Source of the DNA: Gilvimarinus xylanilyticus
Lineage (GTDB): Bacteria; Pseudomonadota; Gammaproteobacteria; Pseudomonadales; Cellvibrionaceae
Length of the DNA: 64,000 nucleotides
NCBI RefSeq assembly: GCF_024195295.1
Contig: NZ_JAMFTH010000005.1
Coordinates: 62,001 to 126,000, forward strand
Reading direction: 5' to 3'
This document shows, in pieces, positions 42,265 to 51,448 of the stretch (position 1 is the first letter of the stretch; each line of letters starts with the position of its first letter). Position numbers and translations under genes: made by a program. The notes under the pieces are model-generated. The model searched no databases, was not told the origin of the DNA, and saw nothing but the letters and a program-made list of their open reading frames with translations.

Positions 42265-43680
42265 TCAGGTGCTCTGAGAAGAGTACGCCTTCTGCGCGTA
42301 GCGCTGTAATATATCTTGGTAGTACTCGATCGGCACATCTAGATATTTGGCTTCAGCTACGGCTTTTTTCTGCCATTTTAAAGCCTCTTTTTGTTTACCT
42401 TCAGCAGCACTAACCGTCGCGGCCACTTCATAGTAAGTTAACTCATCCACATAATCGCTATCGACTTCGTCCAGATAAGAGCGCGCCAAAGCAACATCGC
42501 GCCTAGCAGGGTCCTCAGCTGTGGCCAGGTATTTAGCATAGCGTAGCTTGGCAGGTACTAGAGTTTCGGCCGCATCCGCCAACCAGAAAGCCCCTTTGGT
42601 TTCATCTTTTGTGAAAGACGCTCCCCCCAGATACTCAATCGCCAGGGCGTATTTAGCTTCTGCACTACCGAGCATTGCCGCTCTGTATAGCCACCCGGCA
42701 CTTTTAAAGCTGTCCTTTTCACAAAACCGACCTTGCAGGGTATTCAGTCCAAGAAAATAGGCCGCCGCTGGGTGATTGTTCTCCGCCGCGCGCTCGTACC
42801 AGGCATTGGCATTCTCATCCAGGCCTTTTATCTGAACCTCGTCACCGTCGCGGTTTTTCATCTGCACGGTAAATGATCTGGTCGCCCCCAGGGTATACCC
42901 ATAGGTAAATTGCTGAGCGGCATCTCCCGACTCGGCTTCTGCTCTCTGGTTGGCAAGCATTCTCTCCACACCCGATTCTTTTACATAACTATCCTTCAGC
43001 TGAAAAACGATACGATTGCGTACACCCGGTGTCGCCACGGCCTCACCCTGAATTGTACGGGGTTCATAGAGCCAGCCGCGCACCGCTTGTATCGCCGGCG
43101 TGTCAAAGCGCTTGTTGCTACTGTACAAAATCGTGTGATCGCGGGTAGAGCCATCTTCAGCAATCGTGAAAATCACATCGGCCCAGCCGGACACTCCCCG
43201 CCTCAGTAGACTTCGGGGATATTCGGGAGCGACCCGACGAACCACTTTATAGGATTCATTAACAACGCTACCCATACTCAACTCTGGTGAGAGAGCGTCC
43301 AGCACATTGTTTTGGGAATACTCGGAAAGAAGTTTTTGCTTGTCGGCATCAGCCTGGAGCTTTAACTCGTCGCTCAATTGGCCGTAAAGCTTAGTCGCTA
43401 CATTCCCGGCATCGGGGTTTCCATTACTGGCCGCTAAAGCAAACCAGGCATAGCTTTGAGTTAAGCTCTTTTCTACATGCTGGCCGCGATAGTACATCGC
43501 CGCTAAATTGTATTGTGCATTGGCATCGCCATAGGCGGATGCCAACTTAAATTCTTTATAGGCTTTGTCCATTTCTCCATTTTTATAATACTTCGCACCC
43601 AGACGCATATCGGCGTGAGTAGAGAGCGACATCATAGCCCAAGCTATGACGCTAAAAACCTGTAGTTTCATAATGCGCAT
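42265..43680 (-). CDS. Exported Sel1-repeat protein with an embedded TonB C-terminal domain
   Basis: 471 residues. Signal peptide (MKLQVFSVIAWAMMSLSTHA), then Sel1/TPR-like repeats (AKYYKNGEMDKAYKEFKLASAYGDANAQYNLAAMYYRGQHVEKS), a TonB_C-type domain at about 140-230 (RRVAPEYPRSLLRRGVSGWADVIFTIAEDGSTRDHTILYSSNKRFDTPAIQAVRGWLYEP), then more Sel1 repeats (AAENNHPAAAYFLGLNTLQGRF; AAMLGSAEAKYALAIEYLGG). No membrane anchor or Pro-rich spacer is present, so it is not a standard TonB. The start at 43680 is chosen because GGAGG lies 5 nt upstream. It is preceded by a lipoprotein gene 14 nt away. Function unknown. Confidence 0.8.
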   Translation of the reverse strand: MRIMKLQVFSVIAWAMMSLSTHADMRLGAKYYKNGEMDKAYKEFKLASAYGDANAQYNLAAMYYRGQHVEKSLTQSYAWFALAASNGNPDAGNVATKLYGQLSDELKLQADADKQKLLSEYSQNNVLDALSPELSMGSVVNESYKVVRRVAPEYPRSLLRRGVSGWADVIFTIAEDGSTRDHTILYSSNKRFDTPAIQAVRGWLYEPRTIQGEAVATPGVRNRIVFQLKDSYVKESGVERMLANQRAEAESGDAAQQFTYGYTLGATRSFTVQMKNRDGDEVQIKGLDENANAWYERAAENNHPAAAYFLGLNTLQGRFCEKDSFKSAGWLYRAAMLGSAEAKYALAIEYLGGASFTKDETKGAFWLADAAETLVPAKLRYAKYLATAEDPARRDVALARSYLDEVDSDYVDELTYYEVAATVSAAEGKQKEALKWQKKAVAEAKYLDVPIEYYQDILQRYAQKAYSSQST

Positions 43681-43694
43681 TTTATCCTCCATGA

Positions 43695-44210
43695 TTATTC
43701 ATTCACGTTGAAATGAATATGTTCTATTTGGGCTTGGCCCATTATCGTCGCCATTTCGATATGATCAGGCATAGCGTTAATCTGAATGGACTGGTCAAAA
43801 CTTCCGGCCGAAATACTCAACGTTCTTCCCGCAGACCAAGTGACATTTACCTGAATAGGTTCACCCCAGTTCAGTATCTCCGAACGCCGATAGAGGGTTT
43901 CGGCATCATCCGTTTCGTACTTCAGTACCAACTCGTAACCGCCGTTGCACCCTTCCCCAGAAAAAGCCAACTCAGCCAATCGCGTTTTCCAATATTGGTC
44001 TGGGTCGCCATTATAGAGACTTAATCGGGTATAGGATTCAAACTCCGGAATAATTTCAAACTGCACACTGCCCGGTTGCGACATGGCATCTGTCTGCCAA
44101 GTGGCAGCGTCTGCCGATAAGGTGAGGTTTGCATCGCTTTTGGGTTCGGGGTGAGCACAGCCCAACATCAGAAGGGACAAGGTTAAGGGCACGATTGTTT
44201 TTATAAGCAT
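43695..44210 (-). CDS. Lipoprotein of unknown function
   Basis: 171 residues with lipobox LSLLMLGC (Cys18 from the ATG at 44210; an ATG at 44222 is the alternative). The mature part is beta-rich (SVQFEIIPEFESYTRLSLYNGD, YELVLKYETDDAETLYRRSEILNWGEPIQVNVTWSAGRTLSISAG, HIEMATIMGQAQIEHIHFNV) and has two Cys. No family recognised. It lies 14 nt upstream of the Sel1/TonB_C gene and is probably in the same operon. Confidence 0.7.
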   Translation of the reverse strand: MLIKTIVPLTLSLLMLGCAHPEPKSDANLTLSADAATWQTDAMSQPGSVQFEIIPEFESYTRLSLYNGDPDQYWKTRLAELAFSGEGCNGGYELVLKYETDDAETLYRRSEILNWGEPIQVNVTWSAGRTLSISAGSFDQSIQINAMPDHIEMATIMGQAQIEHIHFNVNE

Positions 44211-44278
44211 GGTAAAATCCATTTATTAATTGGTATTAGTGAAACATCCCTGTCAGAAAATCCTTGAACTAAACGCGA

Positions 44279-44725
44279 TTACTCGGCCGCGTCAGCTTCA
44301 TTATTCTCGTTTTTCGCTTCTTCCAGCATTTGCATCAACTCGGCCTGATGCTCTTGGGCGATACGCATACCCACTTGGCTCCCCTCTTGGAATAACTGCG
44401 GCATCACCTCAATGGATTTCTTCCCCACAGGGGTTTCGTAAAATTCGATTAACTTGGCGATTTCTTCATCGCTAAAATACTTTTTGTAAATCACCGCCAT
44501 GTCGTCTTTCATGGCATCCCAGGTAAAGTATTTTTCGGACCACTGGTTAATCACATCCTCGTAGGGTGCAAGCGACGGATTAGCGCTGACCATCATGTTA
44601 ACCATTTGACCCGACAATTGATTCATCTGATCTTTACTGCCTACCAGATTCATTAAATCGTAAACCGGCTCGGCCTGGGCGCCGCTGCATAGCGCCAAAG
44701 TGGCTACTGCGAGTATTTTTTTCAT
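44279..44725 (-). CDS. Exported DUF2059 protein
   Basis: 148 residues. Signal peptide MKKILAVATLALCSGAQA, then an all-helical DUF2059 domain (YKKYFSDEEIAKLIEFYETPVGKKSIEVMPQLFQEGSQVG is the signature), ending in a Glu/Asn-rich tail. Periplasmic; no biochemical role is known for the family. It lies 69 nt downstream of mutM, on the same strand. Confidence 0.85.
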   Translation of the reverse strand: MKKILAVATLALCSGAQAEPVYDLMNLVGSKDQMNQLSGQMVNMMVSANPSLAPYEDVINQWSEKYFTWDAMKDDMAVIYKKYFSDEEIAKLIEFYETPVGKKSIEVMPQLFQEGSQVGMRIAQEHQAELMQMLEEAKNENNEADAAE

Positions 44726-44793
44726 CCTAGTATCCTTAAATTTGATCCAAGCTATGGTTTATAACATAAACTCGCCAGCTTTTGCTGGTAGCG

Positions 44794-45606
44794 TTAACGC
44801 TGACACAAAGTGCAGTACACCGTGGTGCGCTGGCCCAGTTGGATTTCTTTAAGCGGTTTGTGGCAGACAGTGCAGGGCTCGCCGCCGCGGCCGTAGACCA
44901 TCAGTTGCTGTTTAAAGTAGCCGGGCTTGCCGTCGCCGCCGACAAAATCGCGCAGGGTGGTGCCCCCTTGGTCAATTGAGCGATTCAGCACAAATTGAAT
45001 TTTCTCCCACAACAACTGGCAGTTTTTGCGGGTTAGGGTGCCGGCTTTGCGAATGGGCTTTATGCCCGCCATAAACAGCGCCTCGTTGGCGTAGATATTT
45101 CCCACCCCCACAACCACTTTACTGTCCATTAAAAACTGCTTAACCGGTTGTTTGCGCTTGCGCGAGCGGGCAAATAAATACTCGGGGTTAAAGGCATCGC
45201 TTAACGGCTCGGGCCCCAGGTTAGCCAGCAGCGGATGCTCAAAGGGATCGCCCGGATGCCAGAGGATGCACCCAAAACGGCGCGGGTCGTGGTAGCGCAG
45301 CGCCGTATCGGCAAACTCAATATCCACATGATCGTGCAACCGTGGCTCGGCGCCGGGCGGCACAATGCGCAAGCTGCCGGACATACCCAGGTGAATCAGC
45401 AGTACCCCGTGAGAAAATGCCAACAGCAAGTATTTACCGCGCCGATCCACTGTCTGTAAGGTTTGGCCGCTCAGCAGTGCCCCCAAATCGTCGGGGACTG
45501 GCCAACGCAGGCGGCTCTGGCGCACGTTTACCCCGCGCACTGATTTGTCGGTGATGTGCGGTGCAATACCGCGTTTGGTGGTTTCAACTTCGGGCAGCTC
45601 GGGCAT
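44794..45606 (-). CDS. mutM: Formamidopyrimidine-DNA glycosylase
   Basis: 270-residue bifunctional glycosylase/AP lyase that removes 8-oxoguanine and formamidopyrimidines. The ATG at 45606 gives [10 protein letters not shown], where Pro2 is the Schiff-base nucleophile and Glu3 acts in catalysis; the longer reading from 45678 is wrong because Pro2 must be N-terminal. Lys in [22 protein letters not shown], and the zinc finger CTVCHKPL...CTLC at the C-terminus are all present. High confidence. Confidence 0.97.
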   Translation of the reverse strand: MPELPEVETTKRGIAPHITDKSVRGVNVRQSRLRWPVPDDLGALLSGQTLQTVDRRGKYLLLAFSHGVLLIHLGMSGSLRIVPPGAEPRLHDHVDIEFADTALRYHDPRRFGCILWHPGDPFEHPLLANLGPEPLSDAFNPEYLFARSRKRKQPVKQFLMDSKVVVGVGNIYANEALFMAGIKPIRKAGTLTRKNCQLLWEKIQFVLNRSIDQGGTTLRDFVGGDGKPGYFKQQLMVYGRGGEPCTVCHKPLKEIQLGQRTTVYCTLCQR

Positions 45607-45689
45607 GACTGACTCGCAAAAAGCGCTATTGTAGCGTCTGCGCCCAAACGGCGTACAATACGGCCCCACTTCTGGCACGAGCGAGCGAC

Positions 45690-47672
45690 ATGTTACTGGG
45701 CGTTGATACCGGCGGGACTTTCACCGATTTTGTTTTACTGGACGGGCAACAGCTGCGCGTACACAAACGGCTGTCTACCCCCGATGCGCCCGAGCGCGCA
45801 ATTCTCGAAGGTATAGAGGCCATGGGCCTTAGCGACACCGCCCGCGCCGGTCACCTGCTGGTGGTACACGGCAGTACGGTGGCGACCAATGCCGCACTCG
45901 AGCGCAAAGGTGTACCCACCCTGTATGTCACTAATCGCGGGCTGGCGGATGTACTGAGCATCGGGCGACAAACCCGCGAAGAGCTCTACAACCTGACACC
46001 CGTACCGCGCGAAACCCCGGTGCCCGTGCAAAACTGTGTCGAGGTAGACGCACGCCTGGGCGCCGACGGCAGCCGTCTAACCGCCCTGACTGAAGCGGAT
46101 ATCCAGCGCCTGCAACAGGCCATTGCCGAGCGCCGCCCGGAAGCTGTGGCCATTAATCTGCTGTATTCATTTATGGACGACAGCGACGAGAAAGCCCTGC
46201 AGGCAGCCTGCCCCGAAAGCGTATTTGTCAGTCGCTCATCGTTTGTATTGCCCGAATACGGCGAGTACGAACGCGGTATGGCCACCTGGCTCAATGCCTA
46301 TTTAGGCCCCAAGGTTCAGGGGTATTTACATCGCCTAGCTGCGGGCGTTGCCCCCAGCCCGTTAGGCGTTATGCAATCCTCGGGCGGCACCATCGACGCC
46401 GCGCAGGCCGCACAACGGGCGGTTAACCTGCTTTTGTCCGGCCCTGCCGGTGGCCTGGCGGCGGCCCAGTACTTGGCACAAACTCTGGGCGATGATCAAA
46501 GCCCGGAAAAGCTGCTGACCTTTGATATGGGCGGCACCTCGACCGATGTCGCTCTCATCGACGGCGCGTTAACCCTGACCAACCAAGGCAAGCTAGGGCC
46601 TTATCCGGTGGCGGTACCCATGGTGGATATGCACACCATCGGCGCCGGAGGTGGGTCTATCGCACAAGTGGACGATGGGGGGCTGCTACAGGTAGGGCCC
46701 GAATCGGCCGGCGCCAGTCCCGGCCCGGCTTGTTATGGCCGCGGTGGCAAACAGGCCACGGTGACCGATGCCAACGCCTTCTTGGGGCGCCTGCACCCCG
46801 ATTATTTTTTGGGCGGGGAAATGGCGCTGGATACCGATTCGGCCCAACGCGCAGTAAACGATTTGGCGCAAACCCTGAACTTACCCCCGCACGAGGCAGC
46901 CTTGGGCATTATCCGTCTGGCCAACGAACATATGGCGGCCGCTCTGCGGGTGATCTCGGTGCAGCGCGGCCACAACCCCGCCGACTTTCGTCTGTGCTGC
47001 TTTGGCGGCGCCGGGGGTTTGCATGTTTGCGCCCTGGCCGATGCCCTGGGTATGAGTCGCGCCCTGGTGCCGGTGCACGGCGGAGTCTTGTCGGCTTTGG
47101 GTATGTTGGTGGCCAAGCCCGAAAGGCAGTTGTCGCGCTCGCTGCAAATACCCTTAGCCCATTGCAACCCGGAACAACTACGCGAGCAATATTGCCAGCT
47201 AAGCGAAGCCGGCAGAGCGCAGCTGCAAGCGGAGGGAATAGCCGCCTGTGACATCAGCGAAAGTCCCAGTCTGGATTTGCGCTATCTGGGACAAAGCTTC
47301 ACCCTAAACCTTCCCTACACGCATCTTGCCGAGGCTGGCGAGGCCTTCCATCGCGCGCACGAGGCCCGCTACGGCCACCGTCTGAATATCGATATTGAAT
47401 TGGTCAACCTGCGCTTAAAATGCGAAGCACCTGGCCGCTCGGTAGAATTACCCACCGTTGCGCCGGGCTCCGCGCAACCCCTGCACACCCTGACACTGGC
47501 CGAGGTGGGGCAAACGCCTGTTTACCGGCGCACCGACCTCGGCGCCGATACCACCCTTAACGGTCCGGCTTTGATCGTCGAGCAAGTCTCCACCACCTTA
47601 CTCGAACCCGGCTGGACTCTGAAGGTGGATGCCTTGGGTAACTTACTTTTAAACAAAGGAGCCTCTGATTAA
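45690..47672 (+). CDS. Hydantoinase/oxoprolinase A-type subunit (HyuA)
   Basis: 660 residues of the ATP-dependent hydantoinase/5-oxoprolinase A family (ASKHA fold). [18 protein letters not shown] and [18 protein letters not shown] are the two phosphate motifs; [46 protein letters not shown] and [16 protein letters not shown] are family blocks. A HyuB partner is usually adjacent but none is in the window. The stop codon lies in the left end of a MITE-like element, so the last few residues (GASD) are encoded by the element. It runs divergently from mutM with a gap of about 83 nt. Confidence 0.9.
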   Translation: MLLGVDTGGTFTDFVLLDGQQLRVHKRLSTPDAPERAILEGIEAMGLSDTARAGHLLVVHGSTVATNAALERKGVPTLYVTNRGLADVLSIGRQTREELYNLTPVPRETPVPVQNCVEVDARLGADGSRLTALTEADIQRLQQAIAERRPEAVAINLLYSFMDDSDEKALQAACPESVFVSRSSFVLPEYGEYERGMATWLNAYLGPKVQGYLHRLAAGVAPSPLGVMQSSGGTIDAAQAAQRAVNLLLSGPAGGLAAAQYLAQTLGDDQSPEKLLTFDMGGTSTDVALIDGALTLTNQGKLGPYPVAVPMVDMHTIGAGGGSIAQVDDGGLLQVGPESAGASPGPACYGRGGKQATVTDANAFLGRLHPDYFLGGEMALDTDSAQRAVNDLAQTLNLPPHEAALGIIRLANEHMAAALRVISVQRGHNPADFRLCCFGGAGGLHVCALADALGMSRALVPVHGGVLSALGMLVAKPERQLSRSLQIPLAHCNPEQLREQYCQLSEAGRAQLQAEGIAACDISESPSLDLRYLGQSFTLNLPYTHLAEAGEAFHRAHEARYGHRLNIDIELVNLRLKCEAPGRSVELPTVAPGSAQPLHTLTLAEVGQTPVYRRTDLGADTTLNGPALIVEQVSTTLLEPGWTLKVDALGNLLLNKGASD

Positions 47673-47924
47673 GTCCCCAATGGCCTCTGGCTTACAGAGC
47701 TTTTCGAGATCAAGGCGGCGAACTGAAAGCGGGCTGACGGCCCGGTGAGGTGAGCCAACACAGAGATCGGAAAGCTCTGTAAGCCCCGAAGGGCGCGGCC
47801 AAAACGTCCATCCGCTGCGTTGCACTTCTTGCCAAGGACTATGGCCATTGCCTGCGAAGCGCGCCTTGCGGAGTGAACGTTTTGACTCGCGCAGAGACCA
47901 CTGGGGAATTGATCAGAGGCTCCT
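47657..47924. mobile_element. MITE-like palindromic element, 268 bp, supplying the hyuA stop codon
   Basis: AGGAGCCTCTGAT and about 20 further bases at 47657-47689 match the inverted right end (47892-47924) with only 4 mismatches in about 32 positions. An internal pair, 47689-47705 with 47769-47785 (GGCTTACAGAGCT core), matches at 16 of 17. No ORF lies inside. It fills the gap between two convergent genes almost exactly: the left end contains the hyuA TAA and the right end is 4 nt from the hydrolase stop. No clear target duplication. It is unrelated in sequence to the element at 41.9 kb. Confidence 0.65.
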
Positions 47925-47928
47925 AAAT

Positions 47929-48924
47929 TTAATGAACGCGACTAATCTGCCCCAACCAGCGAAACATGCTGCTTAACACCGTTTCGCGGACTGGGTGGGG
48001 AGAGAGCATTAGGTCGTGCATCCCCCCTTCAATTTCCGCCAGAGTGACCTGATCGCCCAGGCCCGGCCCGTAACGACGCATATGATCGACATCCAAGACC
48101 ACATCCGCGCTCATCAACTCGTCGGTCCAGGCGCGGGGCAGTTTAAGTGAACGCGCCGAGTGCAGTACCAGCACCGGACACTGGATAGACAAGCCGGCTT
48201 TAAGCTCGCGCTGGGCGCGGACGATGGCGCGAAGCCAACCCAAATAGATAGGAAACCCCACCACCGGCTTAAACGTTAGGTTGAAATCCCACTCGCCGCG
48301 ATAGCCGCAGTAGATACTCTGGCCGTACAGGCTGGGCATACCGTGGTGATAAGAACATTTGGGTAAGACTCGGCCCATAGCGGCCAATACCTTTAGGGCA
48401 ATTCGGTGCAACCCGCTTAAGGCGAAATCAAAAAAGGGACTGTTGAGTATTAAACCCGACAGCTGCGCGCGGCCCTCTCCCCGGTGGGCGTACAAAGCAC
48501 TGATAAGTCCGCCGGTAGAGTGAGCGTTAATAATCACCCGCTCGGCGCCGCTGGCCTTAATACGCGCTATCGCCTCGTCGATTTCGGGGAAATACTCGTC
48601 AATACTATCGCAGTAATTGGCGCGCACCCCGGTGCGCAGCGAGCGGCCATAGCCATGCAAATCCAGGGCATAAAAACTGAAGCCTTCGTCTATGCAGGCA
48701 TCGGCTAAGTGCCGCTGAAAAAAGTAATCGGTAAACCCATGTAGGTACAAAATAGCAATTTTAGGTGTCACAGGGTTATGGGCCGCGCGCACCAGCGTTG
48801 CATAATATTCTTTTGCCTGAATGGCGACCTCAATCGCCTGGGTTTCAAACCCTTCCAGTTCGCTGTCCGGCTGCCAGGGCAGCTGTCCCTCATCTGTCAC
48901 ATTGCGCTCCTGTGCAAAGGTCAA
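47929..48924 (-). CDS. Alpha/beta hydrolase (lysophospholipase/monoglyceride-lipase-like)
   Basis: 331 residues, no signal peptide. The Hydrolase_4 pattern shows ILYLHGFTDYFFQRHLADACIDEGFSFYALDLHGYGRSLR, the nucleophile elbow AHSTGG (Ser), Asp in the PVLVLHSARS...VLDVDHMRRYGP region and His in EIEGGMHDLMLS. It resembles PldB-like and monoglyceride-lipase-like esterases. The substrate is unknown. It is divergent from the SIMPL gene. Confidence 0.85.
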   Translation of the reverse strand: MTFAQERNVTDEGQLPWQPDSELEGFETQAIEVAIQAKEYYATLVRAAHNPVTPKIAILYLHGFTDYFFQRHLADACIDEGFSFYALDLHGYGRSLRTGVRANYCDSIDEYFPEIDEAIARIKASGAERVIINAHSTGGLISALYAHRGEGRAQLSGLILNSPFFDFALSGLHRIALKVLAAMGRVLPKCSYHHGMPSLYGQSIYCGYRGEWDFNLTFKPVVGFPIYLGWLRAIVRAQRELKAGLSIQCPVLVLHSARSLKLPRAWTDELMSADVVLDVDHMRRYGPGLGDQVTLAEIEGGMHDLMLSPHPVRETVLSSMFRWLGQISRVH

Positions 48925-49004
48925 TTAAGTCCATGTGTGGCACATTTGGTGCTAATCTTCTTACTCAGTCTATAACAATCGTTCCACGTAACGGGAATCA
49001 TGCC

Positions 49005-49721
49005 ATGCAAAGGTTTCAACTTCGCAACGCTCTCGCACTGGGTATATGTGCGATTGTCGCATTTGCAATCTTAGGTTATTTTTTACGAGATGCCGCCATC
49101 TCGGTAAAAGAATACGAGCGCACCGTCACGGCCAAAGGCTTGGCCGAGCGCGAAGTACCGGCGGATATCGTCATCTGGCCGGTTAGCTTTACTCTAGCCA
49201 GTAACAATCTGGCCGAACTTTACCAGAGCATCGATCAAGGCTCTCAGAGTGTGCGCGAGTATTTACGAGCGCGGGATATCGCCGCCTCGGATATCAGCAC
49301 CAACTCGCCGGTTATTACCGACAAATCGGCGCAGTCTTACGGCGGACCCGATGCGCCTTTTCGCTATGTCGCGACCGCGGTAGTCACCGTTTACAGTCAC
49401 GATATAAACACCGTGCGCCGCGCCATGAACGATTTACCCGAACTGGGTAAAAAGGGCATCGTGCTAACCGCGGGCAATTACGACTCACAAACCCAGTATT
49501 TGTTTACCGGATTAAACGATATTAAACCCGCGATGATTGAGCAGGCCACAGTCAACGCTCGGGAGGTCGCGCAAAAATTCGCCGCCAACTCCGGCAGTCG
49601 CCTGGGTAAAATCAAACGCGCCTCGCAGGGGCAGTTCAGCATTAACCCTCGCGACGCCAATAACCCTCACATAAAAAAAGTACGGGTGGTTTCCACCGTC
49701 GAATACTACCTGGCCGATTAA
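49005..49721 (+). CDS. SIMPL-domain (DUF541) periplasmic protein
   Basis: 238 residues. An N-terminal membrane anchor (LGICAIVAFAILGYFL) precedes a SIMPL domain (about 40-238: RTVTAKGLAEREVPADIVIWPVSFTLASNNLAELYQSIDQGSQSVREYLRARDIAASDISTNSPVITD...KKVRVVSTVEYYL). The ATG at 49005 is used; the upstream in-frame extension to 48765 overlaps the divergent hydrolase and lacks similarity. ACGGGA lies 10 nt upstream. Bacterial SIMPL proteins have been linked to oxidative stress and envelope functions; the exact role is unknown. Confidence 0.88.
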   Translation: MQRFQLRNALALGICAIVAFAILGYFLRDAAISVKEYERTVTAKGLAEREVPADIVIWPVSFTLASNNLAELYQSIDQGSQSVREYLRARDIAASDISTNSPVITDKSAQSYGGPDAPFRYVATAVVTVYSHDINTVRRAMNDLPELGKKGIVLTAGNYDSQTQYLFTGLNDIKPAMIEQATVNAREVAQKFAANSGSRLGKIKRASQGQFSINPRDANNPHIKKVRVVSTVEYYLAD

Positions 49722-49754
49722 AGCCACCGTATGTACAGTAAGGAAGAATGAGCC

Positions 49755-50192
49755 ATGCAGTTTGACTTAAGTTTGCAGGACGTTTTCACTCATCTATTTC
49801 AGCTAGGGATTGCCCTGGTGTTTGCACTGCCCATGGCGGTCAACCGCGAGCAACAGGCCAAGGGGGCAGGGCTGCGAACCTTCCCGTTAGTGGCACTCGC
49901 CTCCTGCGCTTACATGTTAGTGGGTATGCAGGTATATGATTCCGGTGAAGCCGAAGCACGAGTCATGTACGGGATTATTACCGGCATTGGCTTTATCGGC
50001 GGCGGCGCCATTTTAAAACACGACAACCAAACGGTGGGAACGGCCACAGCGGCCAGTATTTGGAACACCGGCGCCATTGGTATTGCAGTGGCCTATAGCC
50101 GCTATGAAATCGCATTGGTACTGGCGATTACCAACTTTTTTATTCTGCAATTTGCCACGCCCTTAAAAAAGAAGGATACCGATCAGCCTTGA
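49755..50192 (+). CDS. MgtC/SapB-family membrane protein
   Basis: 145 residues with about four membrane helices. The family signature runs NREQQAKGAGLRTFPLVALASCAYMLVG, then YGIITGIGFIGGGAILKHDNQTVGTATAASIWNTGAIGIAVAYSRYEIALVLAITNFFIL. It lacks the C-terminal cytoplasmic domain of full-length MgtC and so belongs to the short group. The role (magnesium stress or membrane energetics) is uncertain. It lies 33 nt after the SIMPL gene, and its 3' end overlaps the convergent glycosyltransferase by 10 nt. Confidence 0.9.
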   Translation: MQFDLSLQDVFTHLFQLGIALVFALPMAVNREQQAKGAGLRTFPLVALASCAYMLVGMQVYDSGEAEARVMYGIITGIGFIGGGAILKHDNQTVGTATAASIWNTGAIGIAVAYSRYEIALVLAITNFFILQFATPLKKKDTDQP

Positions 50193-51448
50193 ACGCGGCT
50201 TTTCGCTTCTATCCAGCGAGACATAAATTCCGTGCTGCGGGCTGCATGGTACTGAAACATAGCCCCTAGAAAATTGCGCTGCCGATGCTGGAAAAGGTTA
50301 TCGCGCAACTGATTCAAATGCTGCAACCACAAGAACGATAATTGTGGGTAGCGATAGCGCGCGTTTAACAGTTGCTTAGTCCCGTCGGACGCGATCTTCC
50401 AGACATTCTCATCGCTATACAATTGCGCGGCGGCCGCAGCAAAGTCTTCGGCAGTATCGGCAATTGTGCCGGGCCAGGGACAGTCACCGTGCATGGATTC
50501 ACTGGCAATACTCGTTGCGACACTGGGGGTTTGCGTCAGCATGGCATCCATTAACTTGCCCTTTATACCCGCACCAAAGCGCAGTGGCGCTAACAGTACC
50601 CGCGCCGCACCAATCACCGCAAGGGCGTCAGCCGCCCAGCCTTTTATAAAAAACTTTTCTTTGGGGTTGCTAAGCTGGGTCGCTTTTTTGGGCGGATAAG
50701 AGCCGTAAATATGCAACTCGGCCCCGGGCACCTGTTTGCGAAGCTGCGGCCAAATGCTCTGCTTTAGCCAGAGCACGGCATCCCAGTTGGGCGCGTGACG
50801 AAAATTGCCTATGGTGACAAAGTGCTCGCGTTCGGCGTAATCGGACAAGGTCCTTTCACACGGCTCTACCATAAACGGCAGGTGATACAAAAGCGATGAA
50901 GGCACCGAAAAATACTGTGTCAGCAGAGCAATTTCTTTCTCGGAAATCATTAACGTTAGGTCGCAGCGAAAGATGGCCGCCACTTCACGCAGGATCATAT
51001 CGCTCTGGCGCATACTGTCAAAAAGCGCACCATCGTCAACCAACACGGGTCCGGCGTTAGGGTCGGTTTTAAGTTCCCTTTTCAGCAGGGTTTCGCGCGC
51101 GGCGCGCAAGCTGTGTAAATCTTCCGTGTCCAGCACCCGCATGGCATCGGGACAGGCCTGGGACACGCGCCAGCCAAATTGCTCTTCGGTCACAAAACGG
51201 TCAAATATCACCACGGCAGGATTTAACCGGGCGACGAACTCGTTAAAGCTCTCGCAGTTGAGGGCAATTTCGTGAGCCGTCACATTCACCGCCGCCAAAT
51301 CCATCTGGTGATCGCTAAGCGCCGCGGCGCAGGCGAAGTGAACTTCGTAACCGGCGCTGTTAAGGCTGGCCAAAAGCTGAGCAATACGCGCCCCCGCCGC
51401 CGATGAATTGGGCTCGGGCCAGACGTAACCTACAAGTAACGCACGCAT
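50183..51448 (-). CDS. GT4-like glycosyltransferase
   Basis: About 421 residues, GT-B fold. The N-terminal half has LLVGYVWPEPNSSAAGARIAQLLASLNSAGYEVHFAC. The C-terminal half has FVTIGNFRHAPNWDAVLWLKQSIWPQLRKQVPGAELHIYGSYP, FIKGWAADALAVIGAARVLLAPLRFGAGIKGKLMDAMLTQTPSVATSIASESM, matching the donor-binding region of GT4/GT_4_1-type enzymes. The ATG at 51448 overlaps the LpxR stop (TAATG), implying coupled translation and an envelope-glycan role such as LPS decoration. Acceptor and donor are unknown. Confidence 0.82.
   Translation of the reverse strand: MRALLVGYVWPEPNSSAAGARIAQLLASLNSAGYEVHFACAAALSDHQMDLAAVNVTAHEIALNCESFNEFVARLNPAVVIFDRFVTEEQFGWRVSQACPDAMRVLDTEDLHSLRAARETLLKRELKTDPNAGPVLVDDGALFDSMRQSDMILREVAAIFRCDLTLMISEKEIALLTQYFSVPSSLLYHLPFMVEPCERTLSDYAEREHFVTIGNFRHAPNWDAVLWLKQSIWPQLRKQVPGAELHIYGSYPPKKATQLSNPKEKFFIKGWAADALAVIGAARVLLAPLRFGAGIKGKLMDAMLTQTPSVATSIASESMHGDCPWPGTIADTAEDFAAAAAQLYSDENVWKIASDGTKQLLNARYRYPQLSFLWLQHLNQLRDNLFQHRQRNFLGAMFQYHAARSTEFMSRWIEAKSRVQG

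Noticed and set aside
47657-47924. Second copy of the 41.9-kb element
   Set aside because: Terminal and internal sequences differ; the two elements share only their palindromic style and placement between convergent genes.
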